A model generated the notes under the pieces. It made no database searches. It had not been told where the DNA came from and saw nothing but the letters and a program-made list of their open reading frames with translations. A program made the translations under genes and the position numbers. Shown piece after piece: positions 1 to 7,394 of a stretch of 64,000 bases of DNA. Positions within the stretch are counted from its first letter, which is position 1, and the number at the start of each line of letters is the position of its first letter. Source of the DNA: an uncultured Alistipes sp. (lineage in GTDB: Bacteria > Bacteroidota > Bacteroidia > Bacteroidales > Rikenellaceae); NCBI GenBank assembly GCA_900541585.1, contig UQKD01000004.1, positions 120,606-184,605 on the forward strand, written 5' to 3'.

Positions 1-637
1 ACCACTGCCGCTTGATGCGCATGCGGCGCAGGGCCGAAATGTTGCGGTCGTTCTCCATCTCACGCCGGTAGAGGGGGTATTTCTCGCGTTCGAGTTCGGC
101 GATGCGTCCGTCGATCTCGCCGAGGCGCAGGTCGATATGCTCCCGCACGCTCCCCACGTACGACGCGGGAAAGGGCGGGCGGTAACTTCCGGTGACCACC
201 GGGACGTAGAGCGACGAGGCGCGCGGCGCGGCGAAGACATAACCCTCGGCGGTCACGTAGGCGTTCATGCCGTCGGTCAGCAGGCGCACCAGCGGCTTGC
301 GCTGGCTGATCTCGATATGCAGCGTTCCCCCGTAGGAGACATAGGCAACCGTTTTATCCACGAATCCGTTACGGGCGATCAGCTGTTCGATGCCCGTCAG
401 ATCCACCGCATCAACTGCCGTGCCGAGTGTCTTGATTCCGGCCTGCGAAATCCACTGGCGGACCATCGCTGCCGAGACCAGATGTCCCTGCGAAGAGCTG
501 TCCACCACCTCGATCTCCAGCCTTCCGACCGTGCCCGCACTGCGCACGCGCCGCGCCGCCGAGGCCGCAAAGACGATGTATGCGGCCACGGCGACCCACA
601 GCAGGGTCAGAAGCGTGTATCGGAGATATTTGTTCAA
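1..637 (-). CDS. ftsQ: Cell division protein FtsQ (C-terminus beyond left edge)
   Basis: FtsQ is a bitopic inner-membrane divisome protein that recruits FtsL/FtsB. The minus-strand frame starts at a TTG (635-637), because there is no ATG before the in-frame TGA at 650-652; an ATT at 644-646 is the only other option. The product begins with MNKYLRYTLLTLLWVAVA, giving one transmembrane segment at about residues 7-26. A POTRA-like stretch follows (LEIEVVDSS ... IEQLIARNGFVDKTVAYVSY ... LHIEISQRKPLVRL), as in Bacteroidetes FtsQ. About 212 codons are visible and the frame is open at position 1. It lies 83 bases after murC on the same strand, the usual dcw order MurG-MurC-FtsQ. I infer the function from this order, the topology and the POTRA pattern; the rare TTG start is the least certain point. 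Confidence 0.85.
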   Translation of the reverse strand, partial: MNKYLRYTLLTLLWVAVAAYIVFAASAARRVRSAGTVGRLEIEVVDSSSQGHLVSAAMVRQWISQAGIKTLGTAVDAVDLTGIEQLIARNGFVDKTVAYVSYGGTLHIEISQRKPLVRLLTDGMNAYVTAEGYVFAAPRASSLYVPVVTGSYRPPFPASYVGSVREHIDLRLGEIDGRIAELEREKYPLYRREMENDRNISALRRMRIKRQW

Positions 638-720
638 CGAATCAATATGTCAGTCATTTCGTATCATCCATGCGTCCGCGCCGGGCGGCAGCGCCTCGCC
701 GCCAAAAGGCGGTCGGGCCG

Positions 721-2103
721 TCAGCTCTTCGCCCGGAGCTTTTCGGCGATCGCCCCGCAGCAGGCGTCGATATTGCCCGCGCCGAAACTGATCACCACGT
801 CGGTGTCCATCGCGGCCACCTCGTCGGCCAAACGGTCGCGGTCGACGATGCGGCACGGCACGGCGACCCGTCGGGCGATGATCTCCGAAGTGATGCCCGG
901 AATCGGCTCCTCGCGCGCCGGGTAGATCGGCAGCAGCACCACTTCGTCGGCATGCGAAAGCGCCTCGGCGAACTCCGCATGGAGGTCGCGCGTACGGGTG
1001 TAGAGGTGGGGCTGGAACAGCGCCGTGATCCGCCGCCCGGGAAACATCCGGCCAACGGAGGTGAGCGTCGCGGCCAGTTCGCGCGGATGGTGGGCATAGT
1101 CGTCCATATAGACCTGTTTCGGGGTGTTAATGTAGAACTCGAAACGCCGCTTCACGCCCGAGAACGAAGCCAGCCCCTCGCGCAGCCGCTCCGCATCGAG
1201 TCCGGTCCCTGCGGCTTTCGCCGCACACCACACCGAAGCGACGGCCGCAACCGCATTTTCGATATTGACCCAGCCGGGGATGCCCAGCGTACACCCTTCG
1301 AACGTGCCCGAGGGTGTCACGAGGTCGTAACGGTAGTGCCCCCCTTCGAGCAGCCGCACGTTGTGGGCGTAGAAGTCGCACGGCTCATCAAACGAGTAGC
1401 GGTAGACGGTGACCGCCGGGTTGTCGAGCGCAATGTCGACGCCCTGCTTGATGATCAGCGAGCCGCCCGGCCGGATCTGCCGCACGAACTGCGAGAAGGC
1501 CTCCTTCACCGCCTCGTGCGTCCCGTAGATGTCGAGGTGGTCGGCGTCGGCCGAGGTGACCACCGCCACGTCGGGATACAGCCGCAGGAACGACCGGTCG
1601 AACTCGTCGGCTTCGACAGCCAGCCTTCCGCCCCCGCCCAGCACCAGATTGCCGCCGAAATTCTTCGAAATGCCCCCCAGAAAAGCCGAGCCGCCGCCCG
1701 TCAGCACGCGGTTGAGCCATGCCACCATCGTCGACGTGGTGGTCTTGCCGTGCGTGCCCGCCACGGCCATCACGTATTTGCCCTCCGCAAGGTGGCCCAG
1801 CATCTGCGAACGCTTCTCGACGCAGAAACCGTGTTCGCGAAAATAACGGTATTCGCTGTGATCCTGCGGCACGGCCGGGGTGTAGACGACCATCGTGTCG
1901 TTCGGGTCGAGAAACCCTTCGGGGATCAGCCGCACGTCGTCCTCGTAGTGGACCGCCGCACCCTCCGCTTCGAGTTCGGCGGTCAGGTGCGAAGGTGTGC
2001 GGTCATAGCCCGCGACGGCATACCCCTCGTGCAGGAAATAGCGTGCCAGGGCACTCATGCCGATGCCGCCGATACCCAGAAAATAGACGTTCTTGTATTC
2101 CAT
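721..2103 (-). CDS. murC: UDP-N-acetylmuramate--L-alanine ligase MurC
   Basis: MurC adds L-Ala to UDP-MurNAc using ATP, the first step of the peptidoglycan stem peptide, in the cytoplasm. The N-terminal Rossmann motif (FLGIGGIGMSALA), the Mur-ligase ATP loop GTHGKTTT (about residues 116-124), EADEFDRSFL and the DYAHHP segment are all visible. The length of about 460 aa is normal for the family. The ATG at 2101-2103 overlaps the murG stop as TGATG, implying translational coupling. A GTG three bases earlier (2104-2106) is an alternative start. The gene is followed by ftsQ. Confidence 0.97.
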   Translation of the reverse strand: MEYKNVYFLGIGGIGMSALARYFLHEGYAVAGYDRTPSHLTAELEAEGAAVHYEDDVRLIPEGFLDPNDTMVVYTPAVPQDHSEYRYFREHGFCVEKRSQMLGHLAEGKYVMAVAGTHGKTTTSTMVAWLNRVLTGGGSAFLGGISKNFGGNLVLGGGGRLAVEADEFDRSFLRLYPDVAVVTSADADHLDIYGTHEAVKEAFSQFVRQIRPGGSLIIKQGVDIALDNPAVTVYRYSFDEPCDFYAHNVRLLEGGHYRYDLVTPSGTFEGCTLGIPGWVNIENAVAAVASVWCAAKAAGTGLDAERLREGLASFSGVKRRFEFYINTPKQVYMDDYAHHPRELAATLTSVGRMFPGRRITALFQPHLYTRTRDLHAEFAEALSHADEVVLLPIYPAREEPIPGITSEIIARRVAVPCRIVDRDRLADEVAAMDTDVVISFGAGNIDACCGAIAEKLRAKS

Positions 2104-3203
2104 CACTTCATTACCTTTACAATCTCATCGACAATGTCTTCCGCGGCGTCGGGCCTGGCCAGCGCCTCCAGATTGCGGCTCATCGCCGCCAGCGCCTCCC
2201 GATCCGCCAGCAACTCCATGGCCCGCGGCATCGCCTTCGTCCGGCACTCGGCGTCCGAAACGACCACCGCCGCGCCCTTCGTCTCCAGCGCCCGGGCATT
2301 TTTGGTCTGATGGTCCTCGGCCACGTTGGGCGACGGCACGAACAGCACCGGTTTCGCCACGAGGCACAGCTCCGAGACCGTCCCGGCCCCGCTGCGCGAG
2401 ACGACCAGGTCGGCCGCGGCGTAGGCATAGTCCATGCGGTCGATGAAGGCCCCCTGCCAGACGTGCCCGGCGGGGTGTGCGGCCAGAAAGGCCTGCATCT
2501 CACGCTCGTAGTACTTGCCCGTCTGCCAAATCACCTGCACGGGGGCTTCGCCGCCCGTTTCGACGATCCACGCCTTCATCATCTCGTTGAGCGACCGCGT
2601 GCCGAGCGACCCGCCGACCACCAGGATCACCGGAAGGTCGGGCGTCAGGCCGTAGTATTTCAGCGCTTCGGAGCGGTCGGCGCCCGCTTTCGAGAAGCGG
2701 CCCCGCAGCGGGTTGCCCGTCAGGACGATCTTCGCCGCCGGGAAGAAGCGTTCCATCCCCTCGTAGGCCGTGCAGATCCGCCGCGCGCCCTTCGCGAGGA
2801 TTTTATTCGTGACGCCCGCATAGGAGTTCTGCTCCTGAATCACGGTCGGCACGCCCATCCGCTGCGCGGCCCACAACACCGGGGCGCTGGCATAGCCGCC
2901 GAAGCCCACCACGGCGTCGGCCCCGAAGTCGCGGATGATCTTCTTCGCCATCCGGATGCTCTTCACGGCCTTGAACGGCACGGCGAGGTTGTGCCAGTCC
3001 AGCCGCCGCTGAAGGCCCGCGATCGGCAGGCCCGCAATGCGGTAGCCCAGCGCCGGAACCTTCTCCATCTCCATCTTGCCCTCGGCCCCGACGAACAGCA
3101 GTTCGACCTCGTCGCCCAGCCGCCGTTTCAGCGCCTCGGCGACCGCTACGGCCGGGTAGATATGGCCTCCGGTTCCACCTCCGGAAAGAATGATTTTTTT
3201 CAT
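2103..3203 (-). CDS. murG: MurG: undecaprenyl-PP-MurNAc-pentapeptide GlcNAc transferase
   Basis: MurG is a GT28 glycosyltransferase on the cytoplasmic face of the inner membrane that converts lipid I to lipid II. The 366-aa protein opens with the family signature ILSGGGTGGHIYPAVAVAEAL. It also has the conserved VVGFGGYAS and QEQNSYAGVTNK segments and the C-terminal donor-binding VVSRSGAGTVSEL. It ends at murC with a one-base overlap. Upstream lies a 49-aa membrane protein gene 13 bases away, not ftsW, so the usual FtsW-MurG neighbourhood is broken here. Confidence 0.97.
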   Translation of the reverse strand: MKKIILSGGGTGGHIYPAVAVAEALKRRLGDEVELLFVGAEGKMEMEKVPALGYRIAGLPIAGLQRRLDWHNLAVPFKAVKSIRMAKKIIRDFGADAVVGFGGYASAPVLWAAQRMGVPTVIQEQNSYAGVTNKILAKGARRICTAYEGMERFFPAAKIVLTGNPLRGRFSKAGADRSEALKYYGLTPDLPVILVVGGSLGTRSLNEMMKAWIVETGGEAPVQVIWQTGKYYEREMQAFLAAHPAGHVWQGAFIDRMDYAYAAADLVVSRSGAGTVSELCLVAKPVLFVPSPNVAEDHQTKNARALETKGAAVVVSDAECRTKAMPRAMELLADREALAAMSRNLEALARPDAAEDIVDEIVKVMK

Positions 3204-3216
3204 TACAACCTGCGTT

Positions 3217-3366
3217 TCAATGTTTACGGTTTATACTTGCAGCTGCCCCGGCACAAACGCCGATCAGCAAGCCGATAACGAGTATCGCAAAATTATCGGT
3301 CAGAAAACTGATTATCAAACCCAGAATCAGTCCGGTCGAAATTCCCCAAGCATAATTTTTCTTCAT
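3217..3366 (-). CDS. Small 49-aa membrane protein between comM and murG
   Basis: This short minus-strand ORF starts at ATG 3364-3366 and stops with TGA at 3217-3219. An AGGA Shine-Dalgarno sits about 5 bases upstream, which is unusual in this organism group. The product begins MKKNYAWGISTGLILGLIIS and ends GAAASINRKH. It is almost entirely hydrophobic after residue 6: two short transmembrane helices (about 7-20 and 25-42) separated by LTDN, with basic residues at both ends. It fits neatly between comM (36 bases upstream) and murG (13 bases downstream), so it is probably co-transcribed with cell-wall genes. I do not recognise a family. The function is unknown; a membrane role near lipid II synthesis is only a guess from position. 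Confidence 0.6.
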   Translation of the reverse strand: MKKNYAWGISTGLILGLIISFLTDNFAILVIGLLIGVCAGAAASINRKH

Positions 3367-3402
3367 ACTTCCTATTTTAATCGACTCCGGCTTCTGCCAA
3401 AA

Positions 3403-4944
3403 TCACCGTCCCCAGTTTCCCCGGTCCAGCGACCGGTAGTTGATCGCCTCGGCGACGTCCGCCGGAACGATGTCGCGACGCCCCGCCAGGTCGGCGATCG
3501 TACGCGCCACCTTCAGGATGCGGTCGTAGGCCCGCGCCGAAAGCGACAGCCGCTCCATGGCCCGTTCGAGCAGCGCGGCCGAAGCCGCATCGAGACGGCA
3601 GTATTCACGCAGCATCGCGCTGTTCATCATCGAATTGGTATGAACCCCCTCGACCCCGCCGAAGCGCGCCGCCTGCACCGCCCGCGCCCGGACAACCCGT
3701 TCGCGGACCGCGGCGCTCGCCTCGCCCGGAGTGGCCGCCGACAACTCCTGCGGAGCCACGGGCGTCACCTCCACATGCAGGTCGATGCGGTCCATCAGCG
3801 GACCCGAAATGCGGCCCATGTAACGGTGCACCGACCCCGGAGAGCAGGTGCACTCCTTCGTCGGGTGGTTGTAATAGCCGCACGGACAGGGATTCATCGC
3901 CGCCACGAGCGTAAAATTCGCCGGGTATTCGACGCTGTATCTGGCCCGTGAAACCACGATCTTCTTCTCCTCCAGCGGCTGCCGCAGCACTTCGAGCACG
4001 CTGCGCCCGAATTCGGGCAGTTCGTCGAGGAACAGCACGCCGTTGTGGGCCAGCGACACCTCGCCCGGCCGGGGCGACTGTCCGCCGCCGATCACGGCGA
4101 CCTGCGAAGTGAGGTGGTGCGGCGCCCGAAAAGGCCGCCGGGTCATCAGTCCGCCCGTCAAGCCCGCCTTGCCCGCCACGGAGTGTATCTTGGTCGTTTC
4201 GAGCGCCTCTTCGCGCGAGAGGGGCGGCAGGATCGTCGGCAGACGCCGTGCGAGCATCGTCTTGCCCGAACCCGGCGCACCGATCATGATGACGTTGTGC
4301 CCTCCCGCGGCAGCGATCTCCAGCGCACGTCTCACATGCGTCTGGCCCCGCACGTCGGCGAAATCCTCGGCATAGCGCGCCGCAGCCGTATCGAACGGTT
4401 CTTCTTCGTCCGGAACGGCAGGCGCAATCTCCGCCTCGCCGTTCAGGTATCCGACGACTTCACGCAAGGTCGTGGCGCCGATCACCTCGATTCCGTCCAC
4501 AACGGCAGCTTCGGCGGCATTCCCCGCAGGCAGCACCACGCGCCGCAGCCCCTCCGAGCGCGCCCGGACCGCAACGGGCAGCACGCCCCGCACGGGTTTG
4601 AGCGAGCCGTCGAGCGACAGTTCGCCGACGAACATCGTTCCGGCGACCGCCCCGGCGTCGATGCGGCCCATCGCCGCGAGGATGCCCACGGCGATCGGCA
4701 GGTCGAAGCCCGAACCCTCCTTGCGCAGGTCGGCCGGAGCGAGGCTCACGACCACCTTTTTGCCCGACATCCGCTCGCCCGAGTTTTCGAACGCCGCCCG
4801 GATGCGCTGTTCGCTCTCCTTCACGGCGTTGTCGGGCAGTCCCACGAGGTACATGCCCAGACCGCCGCCGGCGATGTTGACCTCGACGGTCACCGCCACG
4901 GCGTCGATCCCGACGACTGCTCCTGCGAATGTACGAACGAACAT
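3403..4944 (-). CDS. ComM/YifB family Mg-chelatase-like AAA+ ATPase
   Basis: YifB/ComM proteins are AAA+ ATPases related to Mg-chelatase. In naturally competent bacteria ComM acts as a branch-migration helicase in recombination of incoming DNA. The 513-aa product has the N-terminal ChlI-like domain (VEVNIAGGGLGMYLVGLPDNA, written here in part), Walker A GAPGSGKTML, a Walker B region with FLDELPEF, a cysteine cluster CPCGYYNHPTKECTC, and the C-terminal Mg_chelatase_C region ending YRSLDRGNWGR. The frame is open further upstream, but that part lies inside dnaB. I chose ATG 4942-4944 because it begins MFVRTFAGAVVGIDA, the usual family start, 2 bases after the dnaB stop. Confidence 0.93.
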   Translation of the reverse strand: MFVRTFAGAVVGIDAVAVTVEVNIAGGGLGMYLVGLPDNAVKESEQRIRAAFENSGERMSGKKVVVSLAPADLRKEGSGFDLPIAVGILAAMGRIDAGAVAGTMFVGELSLDGSLKPVRGVLPVAVRARSEGLRRVVLPAGNAAEAAVVDGIEVIGATTLREVVGYLNGEAEIAPAVPDEEEPFDTAAARYAEDFADVRGQTHVRRALEIAAAGGHNVIMIGAPGSGKTMLARRLPTILPPLSREEALETTKIHSVAGKAGLTGGLMTRRPFRAPHHLTSQVAVIGGGQSPRPGEVSLAHNGVLFLDELPEFGRSVLEVLRQPLEEKKIVVSRARYSVEYPANFTLVAAMNPCPCGYYNHPTKECTCSPGSVHRYMGRISGPLMDRIDLHVEVTPVAPQELSAATPGEASAAVRERVVRARAVQAARFGGVEGVHTNSMMNSAMLREYCRLDAASAALLERAMERLSLSARAYDRILKVARTIADLAGRRDIVPADVAEAINYRSLDRGNWGR

Positions 4945-4946
4945 GG

Positions 4947-6503
4947 CTAAAAAGGCGCTTCGTCGTCGATCTTCGCCGAACGGTTGACGTCGAACTCCCC
5001 GCCCATCGCCGCACCCAGCCCCGATGTCCCCGGCTGGGCATTCGAACCGCTGGCGTAATCGTCGTAGGCCTGCTGGCTGTCCGCCGCCTGTGCGGGCGGC
5101 AGCATCGAATCCTCCACGTCGGCGAAGCGGGCCTGCTCCTTCAGGAACCGCAGGTTCACGTCGCACACCGCACCGTTACGGTGCTTGGCGAGGATGATCT
5201 CGGCCATGCCCGCCGTGGGCATGCCGTTCTCGTCCTGATTGATGCCGTAATACTCCGGACGATGGATGAAGGCCACGATGTCGGCGTCCTGCTCGATGGC
5301 GCCCGACTCGCGGAGGTCCGACAGCTGGGGACGCTTCGAGCCGCCGCGCATTTCGGTGGCGCGGCTCAACTGCGAAAGGGCGATCATCGGCACGTTCAGC
5401 TCCTTGGCGATGGCCTTCAGCGTACGCGAGATGAAGGCCACCTCCTGCTCGCGGTTGCCCTTCGTATCCTGGTTGCCGGTCATCAGCTGGAGGTAGTCGA
5501 TGATGATGATCTTGATGTCGTTATGGATTTTCAGGCGCCGGGCCTTCGAGCGGAACTCGAAGACCGAAAGGGCCGGGGTGTCGTCGATGAAAAGCGGCGC
5601 CGCACCCAGCGGCTTGGTGGCCGATTCGAGATGGCGCCACTGCTCGGGCGTCAGGCGGCCCGACTTGACGTCGTTGCCCGAAAGTCCCGTCTCGGCGATG
5701 ATCAGACGCATCATCAGCTGCACGGAGGACATTTCGAGCGAGAAGAACGCCACGCCCTGCTCGTGATCGACGGCCATGTTGCGGGCCATCGAAAGCACGA
5801 AGGCCGTCTTACCCATCGAAGGACGGGCGGCAATGATGATCAGGTCCGACAGCTGCCAGCCCAGCGTCACGCGGTCAATGGCCATGAAACCCGACGGCAC
5901 GCCGCTGAAGGCGCTGGTGTTCTTCGACGCCTCCTCGATCTGCATCAGCGCGCGGGCCAGGATGTCCTTGGACGACTGCACCGAACGCTTGACATGTCCC
6001 TCGGCGACCTTGAAGATCTCGCCTTCGGCATAACCGATCAGTTCCGTGACGTCGGTCGACTCGTCGTAGGAGCGTTTCTGAATCTCGGTCGCCGAGCGGA
6101 TCAGCTCGCGCTGCACGTATTTCTGGGCGATGATCTTGGCGTGGAACTCGACGTTGGCCGCCGAACCGACCTTCTGGGTCAGCTGCGCGAGGTACGACGC
6201 GCCGCCCACCTTCTTCAACTCCTTCCTGGCCTTGAGCCGCTCGGTCACGGTATAGAGGTCGATGGGTTTCAGCTCCATCGACAGTTCGTTGATCGCCTTG
6301 TAGATCAGGCGGTGCTCCTCGGTGTAGAACGCCTCGGGGGAGACGAACTCCTGCACGGTGATGATGCAGTCCTTCTCAAGCATCAGCGCACCGAGCACGG
6401 CCTCCTCCAGCTCGACCGCCTGCGGGGGTACGTTGCCGACGGTATCGGTCATCGCCTCGAACGCCTCCCGGTTGCGGGAGGAGGGTGTAAAATCTTTAGC
6501 CAT
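4947..6503 (-). CDS. dnaB: Replicative DNA helicase DnaB
   Basis: DnaB is the hexameric helicase that unwinds DNA 5'-3' at the replication fork. The 518-aa protein has the N-terminal primase-interacting domain (PQAVELEEAVLGALMLEKD onward) and a RecA-like C-terminal domain with Walker A ARPSMGKT at about residues 226-233. The IIIIDYLQLM Walker B and the FIHRPEYY and GAVCDVNL segments are also present. The length is normal and no intein interrupts it. It is followed by comM with a 2-base gap. The upstream region has a promoter-like element and a heptamer repeat. Confidence 0.97.
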   Translation of the reverse strand: MAKDFTPSSRNREAFEAMTDTVGNVPPQAVELEEAVLGALMLEKDCIITVQEFVSPEAFYTEEHRLIYKAINELSMELKPIDLYTVTERLKARKELKKVGGASYLAQLTQKVGSAANVEFHAKIIAQKYVQRELIRSATEIQKRSYDESTDVTELIGYAEGEIFKVAEGHVKRSVQSSKDILARALMQIEEASKNTSAFSGVPSGFMAIDRVTLGWQLSDLIIIAARPSMGKTAFVLSMARNMAVDHEQGVAFFSLEMSSVQLMMRLIIAETGLSGNDVKSGRLTPEQWRHLESATKPLGAAPLFIDDTPALSVFEFRSKARRLKIHNDIKIIIIDYLQLMTGNQDTKGNREQEVAFISRTLKAIAKELNVPMIALSQLSRATEMRGGSKRPQLSDLRESGAIEQDADIVAFIHRPEYYGINQDENGMPTAGMAEIILAKHRNGAVCDVNLRFLKEQARFADVEDSMLPPAQAADSQQAYDDYASGSNAQPGTSGLGAAMGGEFDVNRSAKIDDEAPF

Positions 6504-6526
6504 GGGGTATCTTTTCGTTCAGACTT

Positions 6527-6534
6527 CAAAAATA
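6527..6534 (-). promoter_or_regulatory. Candidate -7 element for dnaB
   Basis: On the minus strand this reads TATTTTTG, matching the Bacteroidetes -7 consensus TAnnTTTG, 24 bases upstream of the dnaB ATG. No good -33 TTTG is seen at the normal spacing. Confidence 0.4.
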
Positions 6535-6558
6535 CGGATAATCGCGCGAATAAACGAG

Positions 6559-6590
6559 AATTCAGAATTCAAAATTCAAAATTCAAAATT
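6559..6590. repeat. AATTCAA heptamer tandem repeat upstream of dnaB
   Basis: One AATTCAG unit is followed by three perfect AATTCAA units and a final AATT, giving a 7-bp period over 32 bases. It sits in the A+T-rich gap between dnaB and comF. The remaining gap, 6591-6671, is A+T-rich with no gene seen. Confidence 0.85.
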
Positions 6591-6671
6591 ACAACCCTAA
6601 TTTACAAGATTTTACACACCGGCTTCGCCCGTAAAACCCTGAATTGTGAATTGTAAATACGGCATTGTACA

Positions 6672-7394
6672 TTACTCCTTCACGCCCAGTTCGCGCTGCG
6701 AAACGGCCAGGGCGGCGATGCTGATGCGGCAGCCGGGCGCATCGCGCAGGATCGCCGAGGCGCACGAGAGAAGCGTGGCGCCCGTGGTCATCACGTCGTC
6801 GACCAGCAGGACGTGCCGCCCGGCGAGCCGTTCGGGGCGGCGCACCGAGAAGGCCCCTTCGACGTTGCCGGCCCGCTCGCGGCGGGGTTTGAGGGCCTGG
6901 CTGGCGGTGTTGCGCGTCCGGCGGACGCTGCGGCGATCGACCTCCACGCCCAGCTGCGCGGCGATCCCCTCGGCGATGTATTCCGATTGGTTATACCCCC
7001 GGCGGCAGCGTTTGAAGGGGTGCAGCGGCAACGGCACGACCACCTCCACGGTGTCGTACAGGCCGCTTTCGCGCAGACAGCGCCCGTACCACTCGCCCAT
7101 CGCCCGGGCCGTGCGCCAGGCGCCGCGGTACTTGAAGCCGTGGATCAGCCGCCGCCAGCCGCTCGCGCGGACGAAAAACAGGAAGCCCGAAGCCTGCTCG
7201 ACGGGGACCATGCCCCAGCATCGGCGCACCACGGGGTTATCCACCTCGCGCCAGTAGCCCGTCAGCGGCGCCGTGGCGCGGCACAAGGTGCAGACCGTGC
7301 GTTCGCCGCGCGCGAGCGGCTCCCCGCAGACGGCGCAGCGGGGCGGGAACAGCAGCGACGCGACATCGCGGGCGAGGTCATTGAGGATCGACAT
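6672..7394 (-). CDS. ComF family phosphoribosyltransferase-like protein
   Basis: ComF proteins carry an N-terminal zinc finger and a type I phosphoribosyltransferase fold. In competent bacteria they help take DNA strands into the cytoplasm; elsewhere the role is unclear. The product (240 aa) shows the zinc finger CAVCGEP ... CTLC, then HGFKYRG, VPLPLHPFKRCRRGYNQSEY and the PRPP loop VLLVDDVMTTGATL. The ATG at 7392-7394 overlaps the last 17 bases of priA, suggesting coupling. A longer frame reaches 7436 but that part is wholly inside priA. Confidence 0.92.
   Translation of the reverse strand: MSILNDLARDVASLLFPPRCAVCGEPLARGERTVCTLCRATAPLTGYWREVDNPVVRRCWGMVPVEQASGFLFFVRASGWRRLIHGFKYRGAWRTARAMGEWYGRCLRESGLYDTVEVVVPLPLHPFKRCRRGYNQSEYIAEGIAAQLGVEVDRRSVRRTRNTASQALKPRRERAGNVEGAFSVRRPERLAGRHVLLVDDVMTTGATLLSCASAILRDAPGCRISIAALAVSQRELGVKE

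Noticed and set aside
580..2310. Long plus-strand frame across murC
   Set aside because: Arg/His-rich product with no motifs, opposite to the clear murC/ftsQ genes; a G+C-rich shadow frame.
4945..5166. Longer N-terminus for the ComM-like protein
   Set aside because: The extra 74 codons lie within dnaB and read as Arg/Gly-rich shadow sequence; the family start MFVRTFAG fits ATG 4942-4944.
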